From Thiotrichaceae bacterium (GTDB lineage: Bacteria; Pseudomonadota; Gammaproteobacteria; Thiotrichales; Thiotrichaceae), in assembly GCA_027030285.1 (NCBI GenBank), contig JALVFC010000360.1:1-8903 (forward strand): a stretch of 8,903 bases of DNA, read 5' to 3'. Below are positions 1-7,064 of the stretch, in pieces (within the stretch, counting starts at the first letter, position 1; every line of letters starts with the position of its first letter). Both the position numbers and the translations under genes were made by a program. Under the pieces are notes generated by a model that saw nothing but the letters and a program-made list of their open reading frames with translations, did not search any database and had not been told where the DNA came from.

Positions 1-251
1 TGCTCAAGCTCCTTGTAAATGACATAAGCCGTCATCAACTTGGTAATGCTTGCTGGCTCAATACGTATATCAGCATTCTTGCTGGCTAAAATGCGGTGTG
101 AGTGAAAATCTTGCAGCAAATAACTCTTGGCATTTATCTCAGGCAATTTTGGTAATTCAGTAGCTGCGGATATCTGCATGCTGATGAGGAATGACAGCAG
201 CATTAAAGCTTTGATTACAAGATGTGTAGCAGAACCTGTATTTAATCTCAT
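1..251 (-). CDS. dacA: D-alanyl-D-alanine carboxypeptidase (PBP5/6 family), N-terminal part, cut by window edge
   Basis: This is the first 83 codons of a low-molecular-mass penicillin-binding protein; the rest lies left of the window. The family removes the terminal D-Ala from peptidoglycan pentapeptides in the periplasm and so limits crosslinking. Residues 1 to about 30 form a Sec signal peptide: a basic start, a hydrophobic stretch around residues 11-28 and a small-residue cleavage region near ISAA. The mature start carries the family pattern NAKSYLLQDFHSHRILAS followed by EPASITKLMTAYV, in which S68 and K71 form the SxxK active-site motif. The ATG at 249-251 gives a properly placed signal peptide, although the ribosome binding site is weak. 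The gene lies 152 bp downstream of rlpA in the same direction, the usual order in gammaproteobacterial rod clusters. The exact paralogue (dacA or dacC) cannot be decided from this part. Confidence 0.93.
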   Translation of the reverse strand, partial: MRLNTGSATHLVIKALMLLSFLISMQISAATELPKLPEINAKSYLLQDFHSHRILASKNADIRIEPASITKLMTAYVIYKELE

Positions 252-403
252 CTAGAACTCATACTAATTTATCGGGTTTCAGGAAGCGATGCTTCCAGCT
301 ATTTTCTCCAGTATTTGCCACTGGAAAACTGCCAGCATTCTACAAGAAGATGATGTTAGACCCAATAGTAATTCGTTTGTACTACTCAACACAATCCGTT
401 ACA
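252..403. other. rlpA-dacA intergenic region with a short hairpin
   Basis: This 152-bp non-coding spacer separates rlpA from dacA. It contains a perfect 6-bp inverted repeat with a 3-nt loop at 282-296 (GGAAGC, GAT, GCTTCC). A second, looser repeat pairs TTCCAG at 293-298 with CTGGAA at 321-326, so the two structures compete for the same bases. No run of T follows either arm on the minus strand, so a classical intrinsic terminator is not supported. I see no convincing promoter for dacA, only AT-rich stretches. Confidence 0.4.
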
Positions 404-1234
404 TTAGTTTTTGACAATTTTGAAATTAACCAGACCATCATTTTTAAGCTTGTCTTTAGCCTGATCGATCTCAAACTGCTCATAATAAGGTCCTAATCTG
501 ACCATATGTAAAGTACGCCCTTTTAGCTGTCGTGTTTCCATTGTTGCTTTAGCAAGACCGATTGATGAAACACGTACAAAACGGTCAAATGCATCATCTC
601 TTGATGGGTATGTACCCACAATAATGTAATAGCGATCCTGATTTGCAGGATGTACTACCTTACTGTTTACAGGCAGTCGTTTTGCGCCTTTAACTTCAAC
701 CGAAGTGGGTTTTACAGCAGTAGCCGCCGGTGCTTGCCTTGTAATCGCTTCAATATGTACTGGAAAAGTAGCCCCAGTTGCACCAAGGATGTTAGCAACC
801 GCAGGCGTGACCTGAATCACTCCATTACCTGTTGCTGGTCCGCGATCATTAATTTTTACTACTACGGATTGTGCATTGTTCTTATTGGTTATTTTTACAT
901 AGGTGGGCAGTGGTAAAGTACGATGCGCAGCAGTAAACCCATTTATATCAAAAGATTCGCAACCTGCAGTCTGACTTCCCTGAACCTTGTTGTTATATAA
1001 TTGTGCAACACCATCGACCTGATACCCCGCAGCACTTTTAAGAGCTGTATATTTACGACCGTTAGCGCGGTAACTGCCTGCACCATTGCATGCAGCCTGT
1101 GAAGCTGTTGATACATTATCTTTTTGTGAATCACCCCGTGAGAAATTACCCACCCCGGAACAGGCTGTCAGGAAAGGCAGAAGAAGTGAAAATATTATCC
1201 CTGTTTGAATTCTGGTAATTACTTTAGTTTTCAT
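404..1234 (-). CDS. rlpA: RlpA family septal-ring lipoprotein (lytic transglycosylase, SPOR domain)
   Basis: This is a 276-residue outer-membrane lipoprotein. Residues 1-24 form a lipoprotein signal peptide ending in the lipobox LTAC, with Cys25 the lipidated residue and Ser at +2, which favours outer-membrane sorting. Residues about 55-165 match the RlpA double-psi beta-barrel domain, with the hallmark stretches TAAHRTLPLP (H104) and VVVKINDRGP (D130). H104 and D130 are the expected catalytic His and Asp of the lytic transglycosylases that act on glycan lacking stem peptides. After a Pro/Ala/Val linker (about 165-198), residues 199-276 form a SPOR domain (RYYIIVGTYPSRDDAFDRF, then MVRLGPY) that should bind denuded septal glycan. 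Both domains are intact and the length is normal. It lies between rodA and dacA. Its own promoter is likely, because a 120-bp gap with an extended -10 precedes it. Confidence 0.93.
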   Translation of the reverse strand: MKTKVITRIQTGIIFSLLLPFLTACSGVGNFSRGDSQKDNVSTASQAACNGAGSYRANGRKYTALKSAAGYQVDGVAQLYNNKVQGSQTAGCESFDINGFTAAHRTLPLPTYVKITNKNNAQSVVVKINDRGPATGNGVIQVTPAVANILGATGATFPVHIEAITRQAPAATAVKPTSVEVKGAKRLPVNSKVVHPANQDRYYIIVGTYPSRDDAFDRFVRVSSIGLAKATMETRQLKGRTLHMVRLGPYYEQFEIDQAKDKLKNDGLVNFKIVKN

Positions 1235-1354
1235 GTTTTTTCTCTTTTAATTGTTATGCTTTTGTTGTATGTGTCTTTATATCAGAATCATGCTGTATCA
1301 GTGACTGCCAGCTTATTTATTACCCAAGCAGGCATTGTAACTACATTGTTTCAA
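1235..1354. other. rodA-rlpA intergenic spacer; mltB absent
   Basis: This 120-bp spacer lies between the rodA stop and the rlpA start. Many gammaproteobacteria carry mltB here, but there is no room for it and I recognise no fragment of it. The segment next to rlpA is A-rich on the minus strand and includes a weak purine ribosome binding site (AAAGAGAAAAAAC before the ATG). The candidate rlpA promoter lies within it. Confidence 0.5.
1276..1284 (-). promoter_or_regulatory. Candidate extended -10 promoter for rlpA
   Basis: On the minus strand this reads TGATATAAA: a TG-n extension directly followed by TATAAA, which is close to the sigma-70 consensus. It sits about 42 bp upstream of the rlpA start and would give a leader of roughly 35 nt. 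The hexamer 17 bp further upstream (TCACTG) is a poor -35, as is tolerated with an extended -10. Inference from sequence only. Confidence 0.35.
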
Positions 1355-2461
1355 CTAATACAAGCGCCTCTTGCTACGCAGCCCCATCATTAAACCAAAT
1401 GCAGCCATCAGCGTTACCATTGAGGTTCCACCATAACTGACCAGAGGCAGAGGCACTCCCACAACAGGTAGCACACCACTCACCATCCCCGTATTGACAA
1501 TCAGATAGACAAAGAAAGTCATCGCCAAACTGCCTGACAACAGACGAGAAAAGGTATCACTACCATTAAAAGCCAGATACAAACCTCGATAAATAATAAA
1601 CAGATAAAGTGATAGTAGTAAAATAGCACCCGTCAATCCAAACTCTTCTCCAAATACTGCAAAGATAAAATCTGTATGTCGCTCAGGCAGGAAATCAAGC
1701 CGTGATTGATCTCCTCTTAACCAGCCTTTTCCATCAATACCTCCCGAGCCTATAGCAATAGTGGACTGGATTATATGATAGCCAGAACCATAAGGATCAG
1801 AAGTTGGATCAAGAAAGGTCAAAACTCTTTGTCGTTGGTAATCATGCATTCCATAATGAAATAGCAATGGAGCTGCCACAACGAGACTAAGCAGGCTACC
1901 AATAATCCATTTCCAGGAAATGCCAGAAAAATAAATACCAAAAAGGCCTGCACTGGCAACCAGCAAGGCTGTTCCCAAATCTGGCTGCTTGGCAATTAGC
2001 AAGGCAGGCACCATCACAATAAGCAGTGACCAGAAGATATCTATAAAACGTGGTGGTAATGACTTTTCGGAAAAATAACGAGCAACCATCAAGGGGACAC
2101 CCAGTTTCATAATTTCAGAGGGCTGAAAGCGGAAAAAACCAAGATCAAGCCAGCGTTGCGCCCCTTTACCAACCGTCCCCATAACCAGCACAAGCACCAA
2201 AACCAGCACCCCACCTAGATAGATCCAGATGGCCCACGATTGTAGTAGCTTGCTAGATAGCTGTGACACCACGAGCATCACACTAAGTGCTACAAATACA
2301 TGTATAGCCTGGCGTTTCATCATGACAAAATCTTCACCGCTGGCACTGTATAAGACAAAAAAGCCTAACGATATCAGTAATAAAACCGTAAAAAAAAGTA
2401 CATAGTCGATGTCGGCGAATAAACGCTGTAGGAAATCTGTAATTTGATTATCTTCTACCAT
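1355..2461 (-). CDS. rodA: Rod-shape SEDS peptidoglycan glycosyltransferase RodA
   Basis: This is a 368-residue polytopic inner-membrane protein of the SEDS family, which polymerises lipid II into glycan strands for lateral wall growth together with PBP2. About ten hydrophobic segments can be read along it. Family landmarks are FQPSEIMKL at 112-120, AKQPDLGTAL at 157-166, the large periplasmic loop ending in LPERHTDFIFAVFGEE (258-273) and the C-terminal PLPLVSYGGTS (337-347). D264 in the HTDF motif matches the essential SEDS catalytic Asp. LDPTSDPYGSGYHI and IAIGSGG (235-241) are also typical RodA/FtsW signatures. RodA is preferred over FtsW because the gene directly follows mrdA. Its ATG abuts the mrdA TAA with no intervening base, and its ribosome binding site (AAGG) lies inside the mrdA end, so translational coupling is likely. 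Length and ends are normal. Confidence 0.97.
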   Translation of the reverse strand: MVEDNQITDFLQRLFADIDYVLFFTVLLLISLGFFVLYSASGEDFVMMKRQAIHVFVALSVMLVVSQLSSKLLQSWAIWIYLGGVLVLVLVLVMGTVGKGAQRWLDLGFFRFQPSEIMKLGVPLMVARYFSEKSLPPRFIDIFWSLLIVMVPALLIAKQPDLGTALLVASAGLFGIYFSGISWKWIIGSLLSLVVAAPLLFHYGMHDYQRQRVLTFLDPTSDPYGSGYHIIQSTIAIGSGGIDGKGWLRGDQSRLDFLPERHTDFIFAVFGEEFGLTGAILLLSLYLFIIYRGLYLAFNGSDTFSRLLSGSLAMTFFVYLIVNTGMVSGVLPVVGVPLPLVSYGGTSMVTLMAAFGLMMGLRSKRRLY

Positions 2462-4453
2462 TTACCTTGACCTTTTCCGCTTATACTTTTTGTTGCTGAC
2501 TTTCTTACCATGCTTTTTACGCTTCTTACCGTCTTTATGCTTGTTTTTGTTTTTTCTCTTGTGACTGTTTTTTGATTTCTTTTTATTTTTATCAGACTGT
2601 TCAGTATCACCCAATAAATACGCATCAAGAATTTTGCGTGCCAGAGGTGCCGCTACTTTACTGCCTCCACCAGCATTTTCCGCTATCACAGCCAGGGCAA
2701 TTTTGGGCTTGTGCAATGGCGCAAAAGAAACAAACAAAGAATGATCATGCAACTTCTTTTTTAACCTGGATGCATGATAAGACTTATTCTGTGCAATACC
2801 AAAAACCTGTGCAGTACCCGTCTTTCCAGCAAACTGATAAGCAGCGCCAGCACCCGCTCGGCGCGCCGTTCCACCAGCACCCTGCACCACATGATGCATG
2901 CCATCAATTGCCACATCCCAGTACGAATCATTGGACAAGACTACAGGAGGCAATAACTGAACTGGCGCGGGTTCAATCGGCTTATCCTTTGACTTGCGCA
3001 CACCCTGCAATAAATGTGGTCGAGGATTCTTACCACGCATGGAGACAATACCCACCGCATGCGCCAGTTGTAAGGGGGTCACATTCCAGAAACCTTGCCC
3101 AATTCCAATATTAACCGTATCCCCCGGATACCAGGGGCGGCCAAAACGCTTCTCCTTCCAGGCTGCTGTAGGCATCAGCCCTGTTTTCTCATGCGGTAAA
3201 TCAATGCCAGTCTTTTTACCAAATCCAAATTTGCTGAGCTCTGTCGAAAAACGATCAACCCCCATACGATATGCAAGGTCGTAAAAATACACATCACAGG
3301 ACTGGTAAATGGCACGCTTCATGCTAATATGCCCGTGGCCACTTTTCTTCCAGCACCGATAGCGGTGTTTACTGCCAGGTATCGAAAAATAACCTTTCCC
3401 ATAAACAGAACGCTGTGAATCCGTTACACCTGCCTCTAAACCGGCAATCGCCACCATCGGCTTGATAGTAGAACCCGGCGGATAAATCCCCTGAAAAGCA
3501 CGGCTATAAAGCGGCCTGTCAGGGTTATCACGCAACAGGCTATAATCACGATGTGAAATGCCATTCACAAAAAGATTCGGGTCATAGGATGGTACACTTG
3601 CCATTGCCAAAACTTCACCATTATTGGGATCAATTGCCACCACGGCACCGTTGTGTTCCAAAGCCTTCAACTCCCTTTCTGCCTTGATCTGCAGGTTGAT
3701 ATCCAGACTCAGATATAAATCATTCCCCGCAACGGGTGGCTTTTGATCCAGCATGTTTTTTTGTTTGCCATGGCTGTCCACTTCAACCAGTTGGTAACCG
3801 GACTTGCCATGTAATAGCATCTCATAGGTTTTTTCCAGTCCCGCCTTGCCAATATGCGTAGTGCCTTTATATTCACTCTTGTCAATACGCTCAAGGTCAC
3901 GCTTGTCTATGCGCCCCACATAACCCAGGACGTGCCCGGCAATCTCGCCTAATGGATAATAGCGCTCCATTTGCAAATTGATTTCAAAACCTGCAAAACG
4001 GGGGCGGTTCGAGGAAAATATGGCAATTTCCTGTTCAGTCAGGTTACTTTTGATGATCACAGGCTGATAACGGTTATTGACACGAATCTTGTTGCGTATC
4101 TTGCGCATTTCCTTATCACTAAGAGACATCATCAGCCGGATTTGATCCAGTTTGTAATCAAGGTCATCTACCTTGTCTCGCACCACAGAAAGCACATACT
4201 CAATATGGTTTCCAGCGAGCAACACACCATTCCGGTCAAAAATCTCACCACGCACTGGAGGTATTGGAATACGTTTTTGATAGTTCTCACGCGACAACTG
4301 CACATAATGAGCATGTTGTGAAACTTGCAAAGAAAATAGTCTGCCGACAATACCCATAAGGGCAATAGTCACCAATAAGCCCGCAATAATGGCCCGCGAG
4401 CGAAACAGCTGAATCTCATTGCGCTCATCTTTAATGTTCAGCTTTCTAGCCAC
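2462..4453 (-). CDS. mrdA: Penicillin-binding protein 2 (elongasome transpeptidase) with lysine-rich C-terminal tail
   Basis: This is a class B PBP of 663 residues, the periplasmic transpeptidase that partners RodA. Residues 1-18 are cytoplasmic and about 19-43 form the single membrane anchor. The pedestal/dimerisation domain follows (IPIPPVRGEIFDRNG at 62-76, YYPLGEIAGHVLGYVG at 165-180). The transpeptidase domain carries all three motifs: SxxK at S328-K331 (PPGSTIKP), SxN-like SCD at 385-387 and KTG at 544-546 (AGKTGTAQ). The start is GTG: an in-frame TGA lies 12 codons upstream with no ATG between, and the next Met (34) would destroy the membrane anchor. Two points are unusual. Residues 621-663 form a tail with 25 Lys/Arg in 43 residues, beyond the normal end of the catalytic domain. 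Cys367, His373 and Cys386 suggest a metal site. It is the first gene of the cluster, which lacks the common rlmH upstream. Confidence 0.97.
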   Translation of the reverse strand: MARKLNIKDERNEIQLFRSRAIIAGLLVTIALMGIVGRLFSLQVSQHAHYVQLSRENYQKRIPIPPVRGEIFDRNGVLLAGNHIEYVLSVVRDKVDDLDYKLDQIRLMMSLSDKEMRKIRNKIRVNNRYQPVIIKSNLTEQEIAIFSSNRPRFAGFEINLQMERYYPLGEIAGHVLGYVGRIDKRDLERIDKSEYKGTTHIGKAGLEKTYEMLLHGKSGYQLVEVDSHGKQKNMLDQKPPVAGNDLYLSLDINLQIKAERELKALEHNGAVVAIDPNNGEVLAMASVPSYDPNLFVNGISHRDYSLLRDNPDRPLYSRAFQGIYPPGSTIKPMVAIAGLEAGVTDSQRSVYGKGYFSIPGSKHRYRCWKKSGHGHISMKRAIYQSCDVYFYDLAYRMGVDRFSTELSKFGFGKKTGIDLPHEKTGLMPTAAWKEKRFGRPWYPGDTVNIGIGQGFWNVTPLQLAHAVGIVSMRGKNPRPHLLQGVRKSKDKPIEPAPVQLLPPVVLSNDSYWDVAIDGMHHVVQGAGGTARRAGAGAAYQFAGKTGTAQVFGIAQNKSYHASRLKKKLHDHSLFVSFAPLHKPKIALAVIAENAGGGSKVAAPLARKILDAYLLGDTEQSDKNKKKSKNSHKRKNKNKHKDGKKRKKHGKKVSNKKYKRKRSR
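2465..2593 (-). other. Lysine-rich C-terminal extension of PBP2 (residues 621-663)
   Basis: This is a low-complexity tail after the conserved PBP2 end (KILDAYLLGD). Of 43 residues, 25 are Lys or Arg and others are His, Asn and Ser, in short varied blocks such as KNKKKSK and KRKNKNKHK rather than an exact tandem repeat. Given the topology of PBP2 the tail should lie in the periplasm. Its function is unknown. A polycationic segment could contact anionic glycan or membrane, but that is inference. Confidence 0.8.
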
Positions 4454-4653
4454 CTGAACACCCGCTTCGCTGCCAGTTACTGCCCCTCATTTTTGTTATT
4501 TTATAATTATTTTGATAATTCATGTAGTTGCTGAAAGAAAGTAAAAGACTGAGAACCCCAAATTTTGTACATCTGTATAGAGCTGCGTAGTATACCCGTA
4601 AATTATATATTGCGATATACTCGCTTCTCCCAAAAAACCGCGAGACAGCCACA
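4454..4653. promoter_or_regulatory. Divergent mrdA / yffB promoter region
   Basis: This 200-bp AT-rich region lies between two divergently transcribed units. It contains TATACT on the plus strand at 4616-4621 and TATACT on the minus strand at 4589-4594, each a good -10 hexamer pointing away from the other. Neither has a recognisable TTGACA at the usual distance, and the -35 position of each falls on the -10 of the other. Bases 4493-4520, near mrdA, are almost pure A/T. The boundaries are those of the gap; the promoters are candidates only. Confidence 0.4.
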
Positions 4654-5001
4654 ATGAATATTATGTATGGTATCAAAAACTGCGACACCATCAAAAAAGC
4701 CAGACGGTGGCTTGAGGAACGCAATATTAGCTATGAATTCCATGACTTCCGCGAGCATGGCGTAAACCCCATACAACTGCGCAACTGGACCAATGAGCTC
4801 GGCTGGCAAACCCTGCTCAATAAACGCAGTACCACCTGGCGCAAGCTACCAGAGGAAAGCAAACAAAACATGGACGAGGCGCTGGCATTGCATATCATGG
4901 AAGATCAACCGACAATCATCAAACGTCCTGTACTGGAAACAGCTACAGGTACACTGGTTGGTTTTAATGAAACGACTTACCAGAAAACACTTTTATTCTG
5001 A
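4654..5001 (+). CDS. yffB: ArsC/Spx-family thioredoxin-fold protein (YffB-like)
   Basis: This is a small cytoplasmic protein of 115 residues in the ArsC/Spx/YffB family. The N-terminal pattern MYGIKNCDTIKKARRWL (4-20) has the single redox Cys at position 10 followed by DT, as in the family. LLNKRSTTWRKL (54-65) and IIKRPVLE (88-95, with R91-P92) are the other conserved blocks. The family shares its fold with glutathione-dependent arsenate reductase, but YffB proteins are not proven arsenate reductases and their role is unclear. The genomic link favours YffB: the gene is followed after 10 bp by dapE, as in E. coli. The ATG at 4654 is preceded by a modest GAGA-type ribosome binding site; an internal ATG at codon 4 is an alternative. 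Normal length, no defects. Confidence 0.9.
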   Translation: MNIMYGIKNCDTIKKARRWLEERNISYEFHDFREHGVNPIQLRNWTNELGWQTLLNKRSTTWRKLPEESKQNMDEALALHIMEDQPTIIKRPVLETATGTLVGFNETTYQKTLLF

Positions 5002-5011
5002 CAACCAACCT

Positions 5012-6139
5012 ATGCTCACAACACTCAAACTCACACAACAACTGGTTGCCCGTGACTCTGTCACTCCAGATGACAAGGGCTGTCAGCAACTACTGGCCGA
5101 TTATCTGCAAGAAAGCGGTTTTATAGCAGAACCACTAGATTTTGCAGAAGTACAGAATATCTGGCTACGCAAAGGCAAGCAGTCCCCCCTGTTCTGCTTT
5201 GCAGGGCATACCGATGTTGTCCCTACAGGACCGATTGAACAGTGGGCATCTGACCCATTCAAACCCGAAATTCGCCAGGGCGAGCTTTACGGGCGGGGCA
5301 CTGCGGATATGAAAGGCAGTGTGGCAGCCATGGCTGTTGCAGTACGCCGTTTCGTCTCTGACTATCCAGATCACAAAGGCTCCATCGCCTTTTTAATTAC
5401 CAGTGATGAAGAAGGTCCCGCACAAAATGGCACCGTGAAAGTGATCGAAACACTGGAACAGCGAGATGAAAAAATTGACTGGTGTCTTGTCGGCGAACCT
5501 TCCAGTACAACTCGGCTAGGTGATGTCATTAAAAATGGCAGACGTGGCTCATTAGGTGGCAAACTGACTATCATTGGCAAACAGGGGCATGTCGCCTACC
5601 CTCACCTGGCGAATAATCCGATTCATCTCGCCATGCCCATGCTTGCCGAACTCACACATATGCAATGGGATACTGGTAATGACTTTTTTCCACCAACAAC
5701 CTTCCAGATTTCCAATTTTAATGCAGGCACTGGTGCAACCAACGTCATCCCAGGCGAGGTTGAAATAATCTTTAACTTCCGTTTCTCCACAGAGGTTACG
5801 GCAGATGAGCTGAAAACACAGGTCGAGGCGCTGCTTGACAAACATCAACTGCAATATGAACTGGAATGGAACCTGTCAGGCAACCCCTTTCTAACACCAG
5901 AGGGTGAACTGGTCGCAGCGGCAGTCAAAGCCATTAAAAAAGTAGCGGGAATCGACACCGAATTATCAACATCCGGCGGCACATCAGATGGTCGCTTTAT
6001 TGCTCCTACTGGTGCACAGGTTCTTGAGCTGGGTCCCATTAATGCGACCATTCACCAGGTCAATGAACATGTGAACGTGAAAGACTTGGAAACACTGGAA
6101 GAGATTTACTACGAAATCCTAAAAGCACTGTTGAGCTGA
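5012..6139 (+). CDS. dapE: Succinyl-diaminopimelate desuccinylase
   Basis: This is a 375-residue cytoplasmic di-zinc M20 amidohydrolase that converts N-succinyl-LL-diaminopimelate to LL-diaminopimelate and succinate, for lysine and peptidoglycan synthesis. The metal ligands and catalytic residues are all visible: H66 in FAGHTDVVPTG, D99 in GRGTADMKG, E133/E134 in TSDEEGPA, E162 in VGEPS and H348 in NATIHQVNEH. Each is one residue before its H. influenzae counterpart. The dimerisation domain occupies about 178-292 (GRRGSLGGKLTIIGKQGHVAYPH), and SGGTSDGRF is at 321-329. The frame is open far upstream, but the ATG at 5012 gives the standard family length and N-terminus. It lies 10 bp after the yffB stop and lacks a Shine-Dalgarno sequence, so it is probably coupled to yffB. 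An ATG at 4967 that overlaps yffB is a less likely start. The stop is followed in the same frame by the cytochrome relic. Confidence 0.97.
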   Translation: MLTTLKLTQQLVARDSVTPDDKGCQQLLADYLQESGFIAEPLDFAEVQNIWLRKGKQSPLFCFAGHTDVVPTGPIEQWASDPFKPEIRQGELYGRGTADMKGSVAAMAVAVRRFVSDYPDHKGSIAFLITSDEEGPAQNGTVKVIETLEQRDEKIDWCLVGEPSSTTRLGDVIKNGRRGSLGGKLTIIGKQGHVAYPHLANNPIHLAMPMLAELTHMQWDTGNDFFPPTTFQISNFNAGTGATNVIPGEVEIIFNFRFSTEVTADELKTQVEALLDKHQLQYELEWNLSGNPFLTPEGELVAAAVKAIKKVAGIDTELSTSGGTSDGRFIAPTGAQVLELGPINATIHQVNEHVNVKDLETLEEIYYEILKALLS

Positions 6140-7064
6140 TCCATAGGCTGGACTGTTGATGTCGTGCTGCCTATTGCGGCCGAGGCAGATTGCCAGAACT
6201 GCCATGCTGACCCCATTGATTGTAATGATCCGGCACTGCCAGTTGATTCTCGTACGACTGCCTGTCTCGGTGCAGCGATTGGTGGCAATTTCACTGTAGT
6301 AACACTGGATGACAATCCTCCCGGAGCGAACCGACTGGAACAGTTACGCAGTGCCGCCAAGATCAATATCCTGCGTTTGCATGATGCCAAACATGGTGCT
6401 GACTATAAAAACTGGGATGCCTCTGGAAATCTGGTAGCAGCGACCTGTGACCCCCAGAGCAACCCAAACAGTGCCAACTGTATTGCCAATCAAACCCCCA
6501 TACAAATGCTCCCGCAAGTGGCAACCATCAACTCATCACCAGGCTCGCGCTTTGCCGAGAATCAGGCAGTCAACCAAAAAGGTCAGACCGTTGATGTGCT
6601 ATACCGACTCAGCAAGGGACATGGTGGTGTAATGTGTGAAGGCTGTCACGGCAGTACACATGCTATTTATCCAAACCCCAATCCACTGGCAAATGATAAT
6701 GTCGCCTCCAACCAGCTACAGGGTCACAGAGGCAGCATTACTGAATGTAAAACCTGTCACACAACAGACCTTGGCATCACACTGGGAGGTCCACATGGCA
6801 TGCATCCGGTTGGCGGCACATCCTTTACCAATGGAGGGCACGAAGACCTGGCAGAAAACAATCCTGATGCCTGCCGAACCTGTCATGGTCAGAATGGGCA
6901 AGGAACCGTGCTATCCAAAGTAGCTGCTACAAGGCACTTTATACTCAAAGAATGTGAAGATGGGTCACTCTGCCCTGGCGGGAAATGAGGTGAAAAACCT
7001 CCCTGTAACACTGGAAAAAGGTACTCAGATAAGCTATACGCTGTGCCATAACAATAAGTTGTAA
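6140..7064 (+). pseudogene. Broken multiheme c-type cytochrome gene (5'-truncated, frameshifted)
   Basis: The frame directly after the dapE stop is open to 6988. It encodes part of a periplasmic multiheme cytochrome c with CxxCH heme-binding motifs at 6191-6205 (CQNCH), 6635-6649 (CEGCH), 6746-6760 (CKTCH) and 6872-6886 (CRTCH). GGPHGMHPVGG and NPDACRTCHGQNGQGTVLS look like conserved cytochrome sequence. There is no ATG or signal peptide; the first usable codon is GTG at 6164, already close to the first heme motif. At 6981-6986 the frame shifts by one base, consistent with one extra A in GGGAAAT. The restored frame continues NEVKNLPVTLEKGTQISYTLCHNNKL and stops at 7062-7064. There the fifth motif reads YTLCH, one transition from CTLCH. 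With start, export signal, frame and a heme site all lost, this is a relic, or else a sequencing error plus a truncated copy. The exact subfamily and electron-transfer partner are unknown. Confidence 0.82.

Noticed and set aside
282..296. Intrinsic terminator after rlpA
   Set aside because: The stem is only 6 bp and lacks a T-run in the direction of rlpA transcription.
2465..2593. DNA-binding or nuclear-like basic domain fused to PBP2
   Set aside because: The tail is periplasmic by topology and has no fold; charge alone does not support DNA binding.
2572..3114. A 180-codon open frame on the plus strand
   Set aside because: It lies wholly antisense to mrdA, whose motifs are complete, and its translation is low-quality (His/Gln/Pro-rich).
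4446..4724. A 92-codon minus-strand frame across the mrdA start
   Set aside because: It covers the divergent control region and the start of yffB, and has no recognisable domain. The hydrophobic start comes from AT-rich DNA.
4654..5001. Arsenate resistance gene (arsC)
   Set aside because: The fold is shared, but the sequence and the dapE neighbour fit YffB, and no other ars gene is present.
4793..5011. A 73-codon N-terminal extension of dapE
   Set aside because: It overlaps yffB in another frame, does not resemble any DapE N-terminus, and the ATG at 5012 gives the standard 375 residues.
6164..6988. An intact, functional 274-residue cytochrome starting at GTG 6164
   Set aside because: No signal peptide, no ribosome binding site, and homologous-looking sequence continues beyond the stop in another frame.
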